The notes beneath the pieces were generated by a model that saw only the letters and a list, made by a program, of their open reading frames with translations, had not been told where the DNA came from and ran no database searches. 64,000 bases of DNA from Saprospira grandis (GTDB taxonomy: Bacteria; Bacteroidota; Bacteroidia; Chitinophagales; Saprospiraceae), in NCBI RefSeq assembly GCF_027594745.1, contig NZ_CP110854.1:3737501-3801500 (forward strand). Direction: 5' to 3'. The position numbers and the translations under genes were made by a program. Positions 9,716 through 17,604 of this stretch are shown piece by piece (the stretch's first letter is position 1; every line of letters starts with the position of its first letter).

Positions 9716-9857
9716 ATTTTTTGGGGCCTCCGCCTCCCTTCGGTCGTCGGCGCTACGCTTCAGGGCTCGCAGGTCTGCTCGGCCCTGCGGCCTGACGGCC
9801 TTGGTCTGCGGCTTCGCCGCCCCCTTTCGCATCGCTAGGCCGTTTGGCCTGACGGCC
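9716..9857 (+). repeat. SHR element copy 5 (subtype A), left border of enclave 1
   Basis: Plus-strand subtype A with the full core, second stem GCGGC/GCCGC and end CATCGCTAGGCC. It opens a gene-free region (9596-11027) that also holds a 197-base shared element, a 21-bp array, a 260-bp inverted-repeat element, a diverged R2 copy and an opposing SHR copy. Confidence 0.85.
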
Positions 9858-9860
9858 ATG

Positions 9861-10057
9861 ATAGCTGCAGCTTAAAAGCCGCAGCCAATTTCGGAACGAC
9901 TAAGCTAGATTTTGGCCGCCCCATGGCCTGCAGCTTAAAAGCCGCAGGACCTGAAAACCAAATGCTTTCGCCCATCTCCAATGAAGCAGGGGCTTTTAAG
10001 CTCCTGCGGCGAGAAAGATGATGGCCCAAGAGACTGGCTGCGGCCTTTAGGCTGCAG
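9861..10057 (+). repeat. Shared 200-base element E, copy 1
   Basis: Closely matches 25521-25721 in the same orientation. It holds the 20-base palindrome CTGCAGCTTAAAAGCCGCAG twice (9865-9884, 9928-9947), an AAGCAGGGGCTTTTAAGCTC segment and a GGCTGCGGCCTTTAGGCTGC end. Both copies follow a plus-strand SHR copy and precede a tandem array. No coding frame spans it convincingly. Confidence 0.8.
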
Positions 10058-10136
10058 AAACAGGAATTTTAGGACCAACTGTTAGTGAATTGTTAAAAAT
10101 AGAAATAATGTAACAAAATCAAAAAGGGCAAAAGTT

Positions 10137-10316
10137 AGGTCTGGCTGCTAGCCGAGTAGGTCTGGCTGCTAGCCGAGTAGGTCTGGCTGCTAGCTGAGTA
10201 GGTCTGGCTGCTAGCTGAGTAGGTCTGGCTGCTAGCTGAGTAGGTCTGGCTGCTAGCTGAGTAGGTCTGGCTGCTAGCCGAGTAGGTCTGGCTGCTAGCC
10301 GAGTAGATCTGGCTGG
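10137..10316 (+). repeat. 21-bp tandem array (8 full units plus a partial one)
   Basis: Head-to-tail units of 21 bases (AGGTCTGGCTGCTAGCCGAG + T). Units 1, 2, 7 and 8 carry GCCGAGT and units 3-6 GCTGAGT, a nested pattern expected of slippage or unequal exchange. There are no spacers. The ninth partial unit runs directly into the end of the 260-bp element at 10316. Confidence 0.95.
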
Positions 10317-10575
10317 AGACTGTTCAGGATTTTGTGTATCATAATAAAATTTTGGCCTTTAGCTGCTTAGAATTTGGCCAATAGTCGCCTAGGGACAAGC
10401 CCCTAGGCTTCAGCCCTAAAGGGCCTCAACTGCCGATATACAAGGTCTTGCTAAATGATTATAGCAAAGAAGAATCTTATCCAAAGGCCCTCTTTAGAGG
10501 GCTGTCTAAAAAAGCTAGCCTAGGGGCTTGTCCCTAGGCAGCAAAAAGGAGAAACACAAAATTTTAAACAGACTC
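10316..10575 (+). mobile_element. 260-bp MITE-like element, copy 1
   Basis: Bounded by imperfect 22-base terminal inverted repeats, GAGACTGTTCAGGATTTTGT.. on the left and, read inward, GAGTCTGTTTAAAATTTTGT.. on the right (18 of 22 match). Internally a second inverted pair, GCCTAGGGACAAGCCCCTAG and its complement, gives a long hairpin. A copy in the other orientation lies at 39268-39530. There is no transposase gene. The ends resemble those of IS256-like elements, which is inference. No target duplication is visible. Confidence 0.75.
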
Positions 10576-10632
10576 CATCCTACAGGCCCGAAGGCCCGTC
10601 GGCAAAGGCCAAATGAAAGCCCTGCCCCTTCT

Positions 10633-10738
10633 ATCCTTTGTTTTAATTTCTTGCTATTCAGCGTTATTTTTCTCAGCCATAGCTAGGGCTATGCCTTTAA
10701 AAAATGCCTTGACTAGCCTGAAATTTTTATCAAAGGAT
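10633..10738 (+). repeat. Diverged R2-like palindrome
   Basis: The ends ATCCTTTG (10633) and CAAAGGAT (10738) close a long imperfect palindrome. Its centre TTATTTTTCTCAGCCATAGC and GGGCTATGCC-TTAAAAAAT matches the 160-bp R2 element at 30048-30207. The arms are diverged and the SHR-linked ends are lost. Confidence 0.55.
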
Positions 10739-10756
10739 GGCCGAGAAGTTAATTTC

Positions 10757-10828
10757 ATGAGGGTTTCAACCCTCATTTATAGATTCTTGCGAAGCAATAC
10801 CATTCTTGCTGTAGGTTTCAACCTACAG
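10757..10828 (+). repeat. Two 20-base GGTT-NN-AACC palindromes
   Basis: ATGAGGGTTTCAACCCTCAT at 10757-10776 and CTGTAGGTTTCAACCTACAG at 10809-10828. Both have nine-base arms around a two-base centre, with a fixed GGTT/AACC core and different outer arms. Confidence 0.8.
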
Positions 10829-10832
10829 TTAA

Positions 10833-10966
10833 AAGGCCCGAAGGGCCGCAGGCCTAGGGGCCTGAAAGGGTGGCCGTAGGCCAGACCGAAGCCCGCAGGG
10901 CTGAAGGGCCGAGCAGACCTGCGAGCCCTGCAAGGGCCCGGCCGCCGAAGGCGGCAGGCCCCAAAA
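10833..10966 (-). repeat. SHR element copy 6 (subtype D), right border of enclave 1
   Basis: Subtype D in its own orientation begins GGGGCCTGCC - stem - GGCCGGGCCCTTGCAGGG, carries the common core, then two stems and CCTTTCAGGCCCCTAGGCCT. It points towards copy 5 and closes the enclave next to the ndk terminator. Confidence 0.8.
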
Positions 10967-11004
10967 CAAAAAAAGCCAAGTCCTCTAAAAAGAGAACTTG
11001 GCTT
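10966..11004 (-). terminator. Terminator of ndk
   Basis: On the minus strand, stem AAGCCAAGTTCTCT / AGAGGACTTGGCTT is followed by a run of T residues. It lies 24 bases after the ndk stop. Confidence 0.85.
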
Positions 11005-11027
11005 AATGCACAAGCGGAAAAAATCGC

Positions 11028-11447
11028 TTAGAACTGCTCTAGTCCAGCAAAGTGGAAATCGCCTTCAATTTGGGCGTTTTCGTCAGAGTCAGAACCGTGG
11101 ATAGCATTTTCTCCGATGCTAGTAGCATACTTAGCGCGGATAGTACCTTCTGCGGCCTCAGCAGGGTTGGTGCTACCGATAAGCGTACGGAAGTCAGCTA
11201 CGGCATTGTCTTTTTCCAAAATGGCGGCCACGATAGGACCAGAAGTCATAAACTCAACGAGTTCGCCAAAGAAGGGACGCTCCTTGTGTACAGCATAAAA
11301 ACGCTCAGCAGCAGCAGTGCTCAACTGGGTCATTTTTAGGGCCACAATACGGAAACCTGCTTCATTGATTTGGGCCAAGATAGCGCCAGTGTGCCCAGCT
11401 TTTACAGCATCGGGCTTGATCATGGTCAGCGTTTTATTAGTTGCCAT
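11028..11447 (-). CDS. ndk: Nucleoside diphosphate kinase
   Basis: Transfers the gamma phosphate between nucleoside triphosphates and diphosphates through a phosphohistidine. The 139-residue length is standard. The N-terminal TLTMIKPDAV block, the nucleotide-binding RPFF and FRTLIG-TNP segments and the catalytic NAIHGSDS motif with H117 are all present. It is transcribed alone: the CHAT gene ends 89 bases upstream on the same strand, and a strong terminator follows. The region upstream of the ATG is AT-rich and contains TACCTTTT, a weak -7-like box. Confidence 0.97.
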   Translation of the reverse strand: MATNKTLTMIKPDAVKAGHTGAILAQINEAGFRIVALKMTQLSTAAAERFYAVHKERPFFGELVEFMTSGPIVAAILEKDNAVADFRTLIGSTNPAEAAEGTIRAKYATSIGENAIHGSDSDENAQIEGDFHFAGLEQF

Positions 11448-11536
11448 TAGTTTGTTTTTTATTATTGTAGTAAAAGGTATTCTGTTTAATTGGGCGCAAT
11501 AATATAAAAAGCCCTTGGCATATCCAAATACTGCCT

Positions 11537-14500
11537 TTAATTTCCTGATTGTGGCCGAAAATAACGAGCCAAAAGGCCCAAAAGCAGGATAATCAGGGCA
11601 GTGAGCAGCAAATAGAGTTTCCAGTTGCCGGCCCGACTAAGTTTGATCGGGCGGTCGTCGCCCAGCTCAATAAAGGAGGCCCAAAAGAAGGGGTGGCTAC
11701 TGATATCGCCAGCCGCATCTAGGTAGTTGAGCTTGGCTTGTCGCAGGGCTTCCGATTTGCTTTTTCCTGCGCTCAGTCCCTCATAAAAGTCTTGCATCAA
11801 GATGGCTGTAGCTTGGTCGTTAATGGGCCAAAGGGTCATGACTAGGGCGGGCACTCCGGCATACATAAAGCCTCTGCCCAGACTGACCACCCCTTCGCCT
11901 CTTTCATATTTGCCAAAGCCCGTTTCGCAGGCCGAGAGGACCACCAAGTTGGCCCTAATCTTTAGTAAGTTGAGCTCATAGGCATGTAAGAGATCATCTT
12001 CTAGGCTATCGTGGCGGTGGCTAAAGACCAAATTAGAGTATTCGGGCCGCTCTTCATCTACCCAGCCGTGCATGGCCAAATGAATCAGGGCATATTCTTC
12101 TTTGCTAATTTGCTTTTTAAATTCGGTCTCATTGGCTTGTTGGCCATACAAAAAGAGCCCTTTAAACGCCTTACTGAGCTGCTGAATCTCGGCTTTGGCC
12201 CCAGGCAGATCATCTACCGAGCTGCGAATATGATGCTGTCGGCTATCGGTTCCCGAGGCATGGGCCTGGGCATCATAGGCATAGGAGGGGGCCATGCCCA
12301 GCACTCGGCCTGACTTAATTTTGGGCCTTTCATATAAGAGCAAGGCGGCCGAATAATGATAATGCACATTATAGCGCTTAAGCAAATAGGGCAGGGTCTT
12401 AAAGCTAGGCTGACGGACTTCTTCTGGGGCGGGGGCTTCAGAGAGCAGGACCTCGAAGGGAATATAATTGAGGAGGCCATCGGGGACCAAGAGAATTTTA
12501 TCGATGCCCTCAGCTTTTAGGGCGGGAGCTACAAACTGCTGGTAGAGGTCCCAGCCCTCGGCAATGAGGAGCTGCTTGAGGGCCAAGGTTTTTTGTTCCT
12601 CCTTGAGCCAGCTGCTATTGGTCAGTGCTAGGCGAAAGTTGCGCATTTTGCGGTTAAAATCTTCGCCTTTGGGCAAATAAAAGAGCTCTCCAGACTGGGG
12701 GCTAAGGGCCAGTAGGTAAAAGCCATCTTGGGCCGAAAAATACTCTAAGAAGCGTTCGCCGGTATCGAGTTTTTTCTGCAGTTGCTCTAGGCTAGGAGTT
12801 TTATCCTCATACTTAAGGCGGAAATAATCGTAGTAATTGGCCTCTAGGGTATCTTGTAGGCGTTGGCTTTCTCTTTTTAGGGCCAGCAGTTCTTTGTCTA
12901 GGGCATCCATTTGGGCCGCATTATTGGCCAATTGGGCTTCAAAATACTGCTTGCGTTTTTTGGCCAATTCTCGGCTGAGGCGGCGCTCCTCTTTGAGGAG
13001 CTTTTTGGGTAGGCCCCCAAAGGCGCGGGCATTTTCGGTTTGTAGGGCCTCTAAGAGCAGTAGGGCCTTGCTGCGTTCCACCAACTGAAAGGCCTCTAAG
13101 AGATAGTCTGTTTTGGGTTGCTTTTGGTAGCGTTTATAGACAATGGCCAGGGCCTGCTCATAGATAGGAATCAGGCGTTGGAGCAAAAAGAGGCGAGAGC
13201 CTTCCGACTTAAAGCTATTTCGGAGTTCATAGGCGAGGCTAGCGGCCTTTAGGGCGAGGCGGTAGGCCATTTCTTCTTGGCCGGCTTGGTCGTAGAGTTT
13301 AATTTGGACCTCCATGACTTCTAGCAGCAGTTCTCGGTCCGAAACGGCAGAGAGTTCTTCGGTAGCGGCTAGGCCCGCCTTCATTTGCAGGGCTTCTGTG
13401 GCCTGTTCTAGGGCCATAAGCGCCTGGCCGATTTCGGTTTTGGGTTGTTGGGCAAAGAGCAGGGCGCGTTCTAGGTAAATGCGGGCCAAATCGGGATGTT
13501 TGCCCGAGCTATAGGTCTTTTGGCCTTCTTCTAGGGCTTTATCGAGTTTGTTTTTGGCTTGTTCCCAATCTTTTTGCAGGCGAAAAAAGCGGCCATAGAG
13601 CAAAAAGGTAGATTCGGTTTTGAAGCGCAGGCGTTTTTGCCAATTTTCGGTTTGGGCCAAGAGGGCAAAAGCCTCTTTCTTCTTTCCGATTTCCCAGGCC
13701 ACCTCGGCCCAGCCCAAATTGAGTTGGATACGGGCTTGGATAGCGGCATTGGCGGCCTGTTCTTTGGGCGACATTCTATTGAGGGCATCTTCGGCCTTCT
13801 TAAAGTTATTATAGGCTCGGCTATAGGCGGCCTTTTTGCGAGTGAGTTCGGCCAGGTTGGTGTAGGTATTGGCAATGCGGAAAAGGTCGCCTAATTGGCT
13901 AGACAAATTGAGGGCATTGCGGCAATAATCCTCGGCCTTATCCACATCGCCAATTTCTATATAGAGCAGGCCAATATTATTATAATAAGAAGCCACCTCG
14001 ATAGAATCTTGTCTAGACTGCATAGCTTCCTTGACAATTTCTAGGGTAGTTTTGGTTCGGTCTAGGGCCGATTCATAATCTCCAGTTCGGTAATAGAGGG
14101 CCCCATAGAGCTGTAGGATTTTGCGCAAAGAAGGCAAATCATTATTGAGCTGTTCTTGAGTAACGGTAAAGGCATCATCTAAATAGCGTTCCATGAGTCT
14201 ATAATCCTGCATATAGAGGCTCGTTTCGGCTAGGGCTCTAGAGGCTTGGGCGTAATCGTTCCAAGACTGGGCAAACTTATAGGTAAATCGAGACTGCAGG
14301 AAATAGAGTTTGGCGGTATCTAGGGCACCTTGGCCCATATAAAATCGGCCAAAGAGGTAGGCGATATGGCCCTGCCAGGGGTCATTTTCGGGCAATTGTT
14401 GGAGGGCGGTAGTTTGGGCCAGGCGGAGCTCATTTTTCATGGCTTGCATTTGGCCGGCTCTTTTGTGCATAATGGCCTTATTATAGGAGATGCGGGTCCA

Positions 14501-14722
14501 GTTTTCCCAGCAGCCGGCTTGGGCCAGTAGGTTTTTGGCCTTCTCCATTTGGTCAAAGGCTTGGCCGGCTTGGCCTTGGCCCATGGCCTTTTTTGCGGAT
14601 TCAAAGGCGGCAAAGGCTTGGCTACTATCCTGTTGGGGGCAGTTTTGGGCAGCGAGATGGGGAGCGGCAAAAAGGCAAAAAAGTCCAAGAAGGACGCTAT
14701 AATATATAGTAGAAGGCTTCAA
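11537..14722 (-). CDS. TPR-CHAT protein (caspase-like protease domain), exported and C-terminally anchored
   Basis: A 1061-residue protein with an N-terminal signal peptide ending near LAAQ. About 700 residues of tetratricopeptide-like helical repeats and coiled coil follow, then a C-terminal CHAT domain. The catalytic pair is visible: His in HLAMHG (H885) and Cys in SACETG (C932), followed by GRGFMYAGVPALVMTLW. A hydrophobic segment at about 1034-1054 with a short basic tail suggests anchoring in the inner membrane with most of the protein outside the cytoplasm. CHAT domains are clan CD cysteine peptidases, used in some systems as effectors. This exported TPR-CHAT layout is common in Bacteroidota and its substrate is unknown. 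No gasdermin or TPR-only partner is next to it. Confidence 0.88.
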   Translation of the reverse strand: MKPSTIYYSVLLGLFCLFAAPHLAAQNCPQQDSSQAFAAFESAKKAMGQGQAGQAFDQMEKAKNLLAQAGCWENWTRISYNKAIMHKRAGQMQAMKNELRLAQTTALQQLPENDPWQGHIAYLFGRFYMGQGALDTAKLYFLQSRFTYKFAQSWNDYAQASRALAETSLYMQDYRLMERYLDDAFTVTQEQLNNDLPSLRKILQLYGALYYRTGDYESALDRTKTTLEIVKEAMQSRQDSIEVASYYNNIGLLYIEIGDVDKAEDYCRNALNLSSQLGDLFRIANTYTNLAELTRKKAAYSRAYNNFKKAEDALNRMSPKEQAANAAIQARIQLNLGWAEVAWEIGKKKEAFALLAQTENWQKRLRFKTESTFLLYGRFFRLQKDWEQAKNKLDKALEEGQKTYSSGKHPDLARIYLERALLFAQQPKTEIGQALMALEQATEALQMKAGLAATEELSAVSDRELLLEVMEVQIKLYDQAGQEEMAYRLALKAASLAYELRNSFKSEGSRLFLLQRLIPIYEQALAIVYKRYQKQPKTDYLLEAFQLVERSKALLLLEALQTENARAFGGLPKKLLKEERRLSRELAKKRKQYFEAQLANNAAQMDALDKELLALKRESQRLQDTLEANYYDYFRLKYEDKTPSLEQLQKKLDTGERFLEYFSAQDGFYLLALSPQSGELFYLPKGEDFNRKMRNFRLALTNSSWLKEEQKTLALKQLLIAEGWDLYQQFVAPALKAEGIDKILLVPDGLLNYIPFEVLLSEAPAPEEVRQPSFKTLPYLLKRYNVHYHYSAALLLYERPKIKSGRVLGMAPSYAYDAQAHASGTDSRQHHIRSSVDDLPGAKAEIQQLSKAFKGLFLYGQQANETEFKKQISKEEYALIHLAMHGWVDEERPEYSNLVFSHRHDSLEDDLLHAYELNLLKIRANLVVLSACETGFGKYERGEGVVSLGRGFMYAGVPALVMTLWPINDQATAILMQDFYEGLSAGKSKSEALRQAKLNYLDAAGDISSHPFFWASFIELGDDRPIKLSRAGNWKLYLLLTALIILLLGLLARYFRPQSGN

Positions 14723-14866
14723 ATCTGAAGGTAGTTTTTCTAGGCGTGTAAATGGGTCGAAAAATAGGGCTAATTTAAGAGAAAAAGCAAGGGCCTGCTT
14801 TTTTTTCGACCAAGGGAGGGGCGGAGTTGGTTGTTAGGGGCTGGGCTAGGGGGCCTAGAGGGGCTT

Positions 14867-15060
14867 GGCCTAGCGATGTGTAGCAGTGGCCGTTAGGCCA
14901 GACCGAGGCCGCAGGCCGAAGGGCCGAGCAGACCTGCGAGCTGCGAAACGTAGCGCCGACGAGCGCAGCGAGGCGGAGGCCCCAAAACAGCAGCGAGCTG
15001 CGCAACGACAACAAGAACTTTAGTTCGTCTTCGACGACTGAAAGGAGTAAGGCCCCAAAA
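14867..15060 (-). repeat. SHR element copy 7 (subtype A, long form)
   Basis: Minus-strand copy with the additional module GTCGTCGAA - stem - TTGTTGTCGTTGC seen in copies 8, 9, 18 and 24. It fills the middle of the 444-base gap between the CHAT gene and yqgE. The rest of the gap is AT-rich and holds no gene. Confidence 0.85.
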
Positions 15061-15166
15061 GTAGAAATGAAAAAGAAAAAGCGAAAAATTAGTTGAATTC
15101 TACTAAATTAGCCCAAGGCCCTTAGGGGCATCTTTTTTTATACTAAAAACAGCAGTCATCGAGAAG

Positions 15167-15712
15167 TTGAGTTTGCAGGCGGGGCGTTTATTATTGGCCG
15201 AGCCCTTTATGTCTGATCATCATTTTAAGCGGGCCGTAATTTTGCTCTGCGACCATGAGCGGGAGGGCAGCGTAGGTTTTGTGTTGAACAAGCCTATGGG
15301 GCTAGATATTAAGGATTTGGTCAATGATTTTCCGGATTTTTCTGCGGAAGTACATTTTGGCGGGCCGGTGCAGACCGACAGCATACATTATGTGCATACC
15401 AAGGGAGAATTACTGGAAGGGGCCATGAAAATTGAGGAAGGATTGTATTGGGGCGGGAACTATGAGCAGCTCAAGGTCTTGATTCGGCAGGGATTATTGG
15501 AGCAAAACGACATTACTTTTTTTGTGGGCTATAGTGGTTGGGGCGAGGGCCAATTGCAGGAAGAAATAGAGGTGCAGACTTGGATATTGGCTGAGAGCGA
15601 CCGCAACTACATCTTTCAGCCACAGAATGAATTATTATGGAAAAGCGTGCTGGAAAATTTGGGCGATCGTTATAGTGTGATGGCGCAAATGCCGATTCCG
15701 GTATGGAACTAA
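15167..15712 (+). CDS. yqgE: YqgE/AlgH family protein (UPF0301)
   Basis: A 181-residue cytoplasmic protein. The opening GRLLLAEPFMSDHHFKRAVI, the VGFVLNKPM block, HFGGPVQ and VGYSGWGEGQLQEEI are the family's conserved segments. No in-frame ATG precedes them. The TTG at 15167 (giving MSLQAG) is the first plausible start and TTG at 15173 is the alternative. The family is linked to transcriptional control in Pseudomonas (AlgH), but its molecular function is not established. The Cas6-like gene begins 23 bases after the stop, so co-transcription is likely. Confidence 0.9.
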   Translation: MSLQAGRLLLAEPFMSDHHFKRAVILLCDHEREGSVGFVLNKPMGLDIKDLVNDFPDFSAEVHFGGPVQTDSIHYVHTKGELLEGAMKIEEGLYWGGNYEQLKVLIRQGLLEQNDITFFVGYSGWGEGQLQEEIEVQTWILAESDRNYIFQPQNELLWKSVLENLGDRYSVMAQMPIPVWN

Positions 15713-15735
15713 ATCTTTTGACTAAACCAATCAAT

Positions 15736-16440
15736 ATGACAAACAACAAGACCTCCCTAAAAAAACTAAGGATGCTAGAAGTGAGTTTTCAGACCTATTT
15801 GCAGCCTTGGGAACTGAGTAAATTTAGAGGAGCGATGGCCCATAAGGTGGGCTTAGAAAACGACTGGTTTCACAACCACAACAATGAAGATGAGCAAAAA
15901 GAAGAGAGTTTTCATTATCGCTACCCTTTGATTCAGTACAAATTGCACAAAAGACGGCCCCTATTGCTTTGCATTGATCGGGGGGTAGAGGAGGCTCATC
16001 ACTTTTTTACGCAATCGGATTGGAGCCTTAAGATTGGCGACAAGCAGCATGATATGCGGATTCATCGCTTGCATTTGCAGGAGTACAACCTACATTATTG
16101 GGAGCATCCGCGTTTGTATCGCCTCCACAATTGGCTGGCCCTAAACAGTGAAAACTATCGGGCCATAAAGGCTTGCCGCAGCTTGCGGGAGCGTTTGGAG
16201 CTGCTCGAGCGGATTTTGCGCAACCACATCCTCAACTTTTATGGGGCCATGGGCGTGCATTTAGAAGAAGAGCTAGAGGTGCATATTACCGAGCCGCTAG
16301 ATTTGAAGCGGGTATCTTATAAAGGCATCAAGAAAGAGGCCTATACCTTAGACTTTGAGACCAATGTCTTTTTGCCCAACTTTATCGGTTTGGGGCAGGG
16401 AACGAGCGTTGGTTTTGGGGTGGTAAAGCCTTATCGCTAA
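15736..16440 (+). CDS. Orphan Cas6-like CRISPR RNA endonuclease family protein
   Basis: A 234-residue protein with the hallmark C-terminal glycine-rich loop GLGQGTSVGFG (from residue 218) of the Cas6/RAMP family. The internal FRGAMAHKVG, YRYPLIQYK and YKGIKKEAY blocks also fit Cas6-like proteins annotated in Bacteroidota. In Cas6 enzymes this fold binds and cuts RNA hairpins in CRISPR transcripts. A histidine pair near the N-terminus (WFHNHN) is a candidate active site. The ATG at 15736 is preferred over 15703, which overlaps yqgE. No CRISPR array, cas1, cas2 or effector gene occurs in this window. A terminator follows. Family assignment is firm. Activity on a CRISPR RNA is not implied. Confidence 0.8.
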   Translation: MTNNKTSLKKLRMLEVSFQTYLQPWELSKFRGAMAHKVGLENDWFHNHNNEDEQKEESFHYRYPLIQYKLHKRRPLLLCIDRGVEEAHHFFTQSDWSLKIGDKQHDMRIHRLHLQEYNLHYWEHPRLYRLHNWLALNSENYRAIKACRSLRERLELLERILRNHILNFYGAMGVHLEEELEVHITEPLDLKRVSYKGIKKEAYTLDFETNVFLPNFIGLGQGTSVGFGVVKPYR

Positions 16441-16443
16441 AGG

Positions 16444-16476
16444 AAAAGGAGCTGGCTTAATGCCAGCTCCTTTTTT
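16444..16476 (+). terminator. Terminator after the Cas6-like gene
   Basis: Stem GGAGCTGGC (16448-16456) - TTAAT - GCCAGCTCC (16462-16470) followed by six T residues, starting four bases after the stop codon. Confidence 0.9.
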
Positions 16477-16507
16477 ATCTTACTGCCCTAAATTGGCGAG
16501 ACTTCTG

Positions 16508-16515
16508 TATCTTTG
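16508..16515 (+). promoter_or_regulatory. Possible -7 box of the secreted-protein/GIN-lipoprotein unit
   Basis: TATCTTTG matches TAnnTTTG, 31 bases ahead of the ATG at 16547 and just after a terminator. No clear -33 box is seen. It supports the ATG at 16547 over the longer ORF starting at 16460. Confidence 0.5.
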
Positions 16516-16546
16516 GGCAGTATTTTCAACCTGCCTAAGCTTAACT

Positions 16547-17593
16547 ATGAATAAGATCTTCTTTTTTTGCCTTCTTTTGTGTTTGCCGGGCCTCTTGGCT
16601 GCCCAAGATAGTCTGGCCCTATCCATTTATCCCTTTGCGGGCCGTTATGTACAATTGGACCAACTGCGGCCCTATGAATCGGAGAACATCGCCGCCCAGA
16701 GCTTTAAGACCGAAAGCAAATACCATAGCCGTTTTGATGGCTTATCTATAGATAAAATTGCCTTTAAGGGCCAACTATTTGAGCTCACTGCTGGGCAGGG
16801 CGTTCTGATGACCGACCTCAGCTCTAAGGCCGCTAAACCTTTGCTCAACCGAGAAGAAAAAGCCTTGAGTGGGGGCCAAAACTTTTTGCTTTTGGCCCAA
16901 GATGGGGCCGTTTGCGTTAAGCACCTCAAAGGAGCCGAAGGCTATAAGGTCTATAAATATAATGCTGCAGGCGAAGAGGTCTTTGGCCTGAAAATTCCCC
17001 ATTCCGATTCCGTGAGCTACGCCCAATTGCGCTACTCTCGGCCCTATCTCAACTATTTTAGCCACAGCAGCAAGCAACTGGTCTTCAATTCCTATTTAGA
17101 GAGCAAACAAAAATCGGTGGTCCTAGACCTAGAGAAAGGACAGCTGAGCGAATACGACTTTAGTTTTGATGGACTCATTTGGGATGAGGCCACAGATAGC
17201 GAAATTAGAGGCTTTCTGCAAATTCTTCCAGATAATCAACAACTTCAAATCCTTTATAAACAACAGTCTTTTGCCCTGCCCATAGAGCAGATCCAACGCT
17301 ATGAAGAAATGAAGACTTTGTTGATAAATGATACCCTCTACGCCATCGTATTTAACGAAAGAGCCCCCGGTGCGCTGCTCTTGGCCATTTCCCTAAGCGA
17401 GGAAAAATTGCTTTGGCGCCAATTGCTTGAACCCAAAAGTCAACGCCCCAAAGTAGGCCAAGCTTTTTATAACTATTTCTGGCTATCGGCCTACAAAGAT
17501 AAGTTATTGATTGAGCAACTCAGCCCCAATCAAAAACGCCTGAGCATCCATAAAGTAGAGGATGGCCAGCGCTTAGAACAATTTATTCACTAA
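16547..17593 (+). CDS. Secreted protein of unknown function
   Basis: A 348-residue protein with a clear signal peptide (MNKIFFFCLLLCLPGLLAAQ). The mature part alternates short beta-strand-like segments with charged loops, e.g. LLLAQDGAVCVKHLKG and YAIVFNERAPG, and might form a propeller-like fold, though I cannot define repeats with confidence. I do not recognise the family. The start at 16547 is chosen because an upstream extension would bury the signal peptide and overlap the preceding terminator. Eleven bases separate it from the GIN-domain lipoprotein gene downstream, so the two are probably one transcript. Confidence 0.75.
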   Translation: MNKIFFFCLLLCLPGLLAAQDSLALSIYPFAGRYVQLDQLRPYESENIAAQSFKTESKYHSRFDGLSIDKIAFKGQLFELTAGQGVLMTDLSSKAAKPLLNREEKALSGGQNFLLLAQDGAVCVKHLKGAEGYKVYKYNAAGEEVFGLKIPHSDSVSYAQLRYSRPYLNYFSHSSKQLVFNSYLESKQKSVVLDLEKGQLSEYDFSFDGLIWDEATDSEIRGFLQILPDNQQLQILYKQQSFALPIEQIQRYEEMKTLLINDTLYAIVFNERAPGALLLAISLSEEKLLWRQLLEPKSQRPKVGQAFYNYFWLSAYKDKLLIEQLSPNQKRLSIHKVEDGQRLEQFIH

Positions 17594-17604
17594 TTACAAC
17601 CCCT

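Noticed and set aside
10137..10316. CRISPR array
   Set aside because: Units of 21 bases abut directly with no variable spacers.
16460..16546. N-terminal extension of the secreted protein at 16547
   Set aside because: It overlaps the terminator of the Cas6-like gene and a likely -7 box, and would bury the signal peptide.
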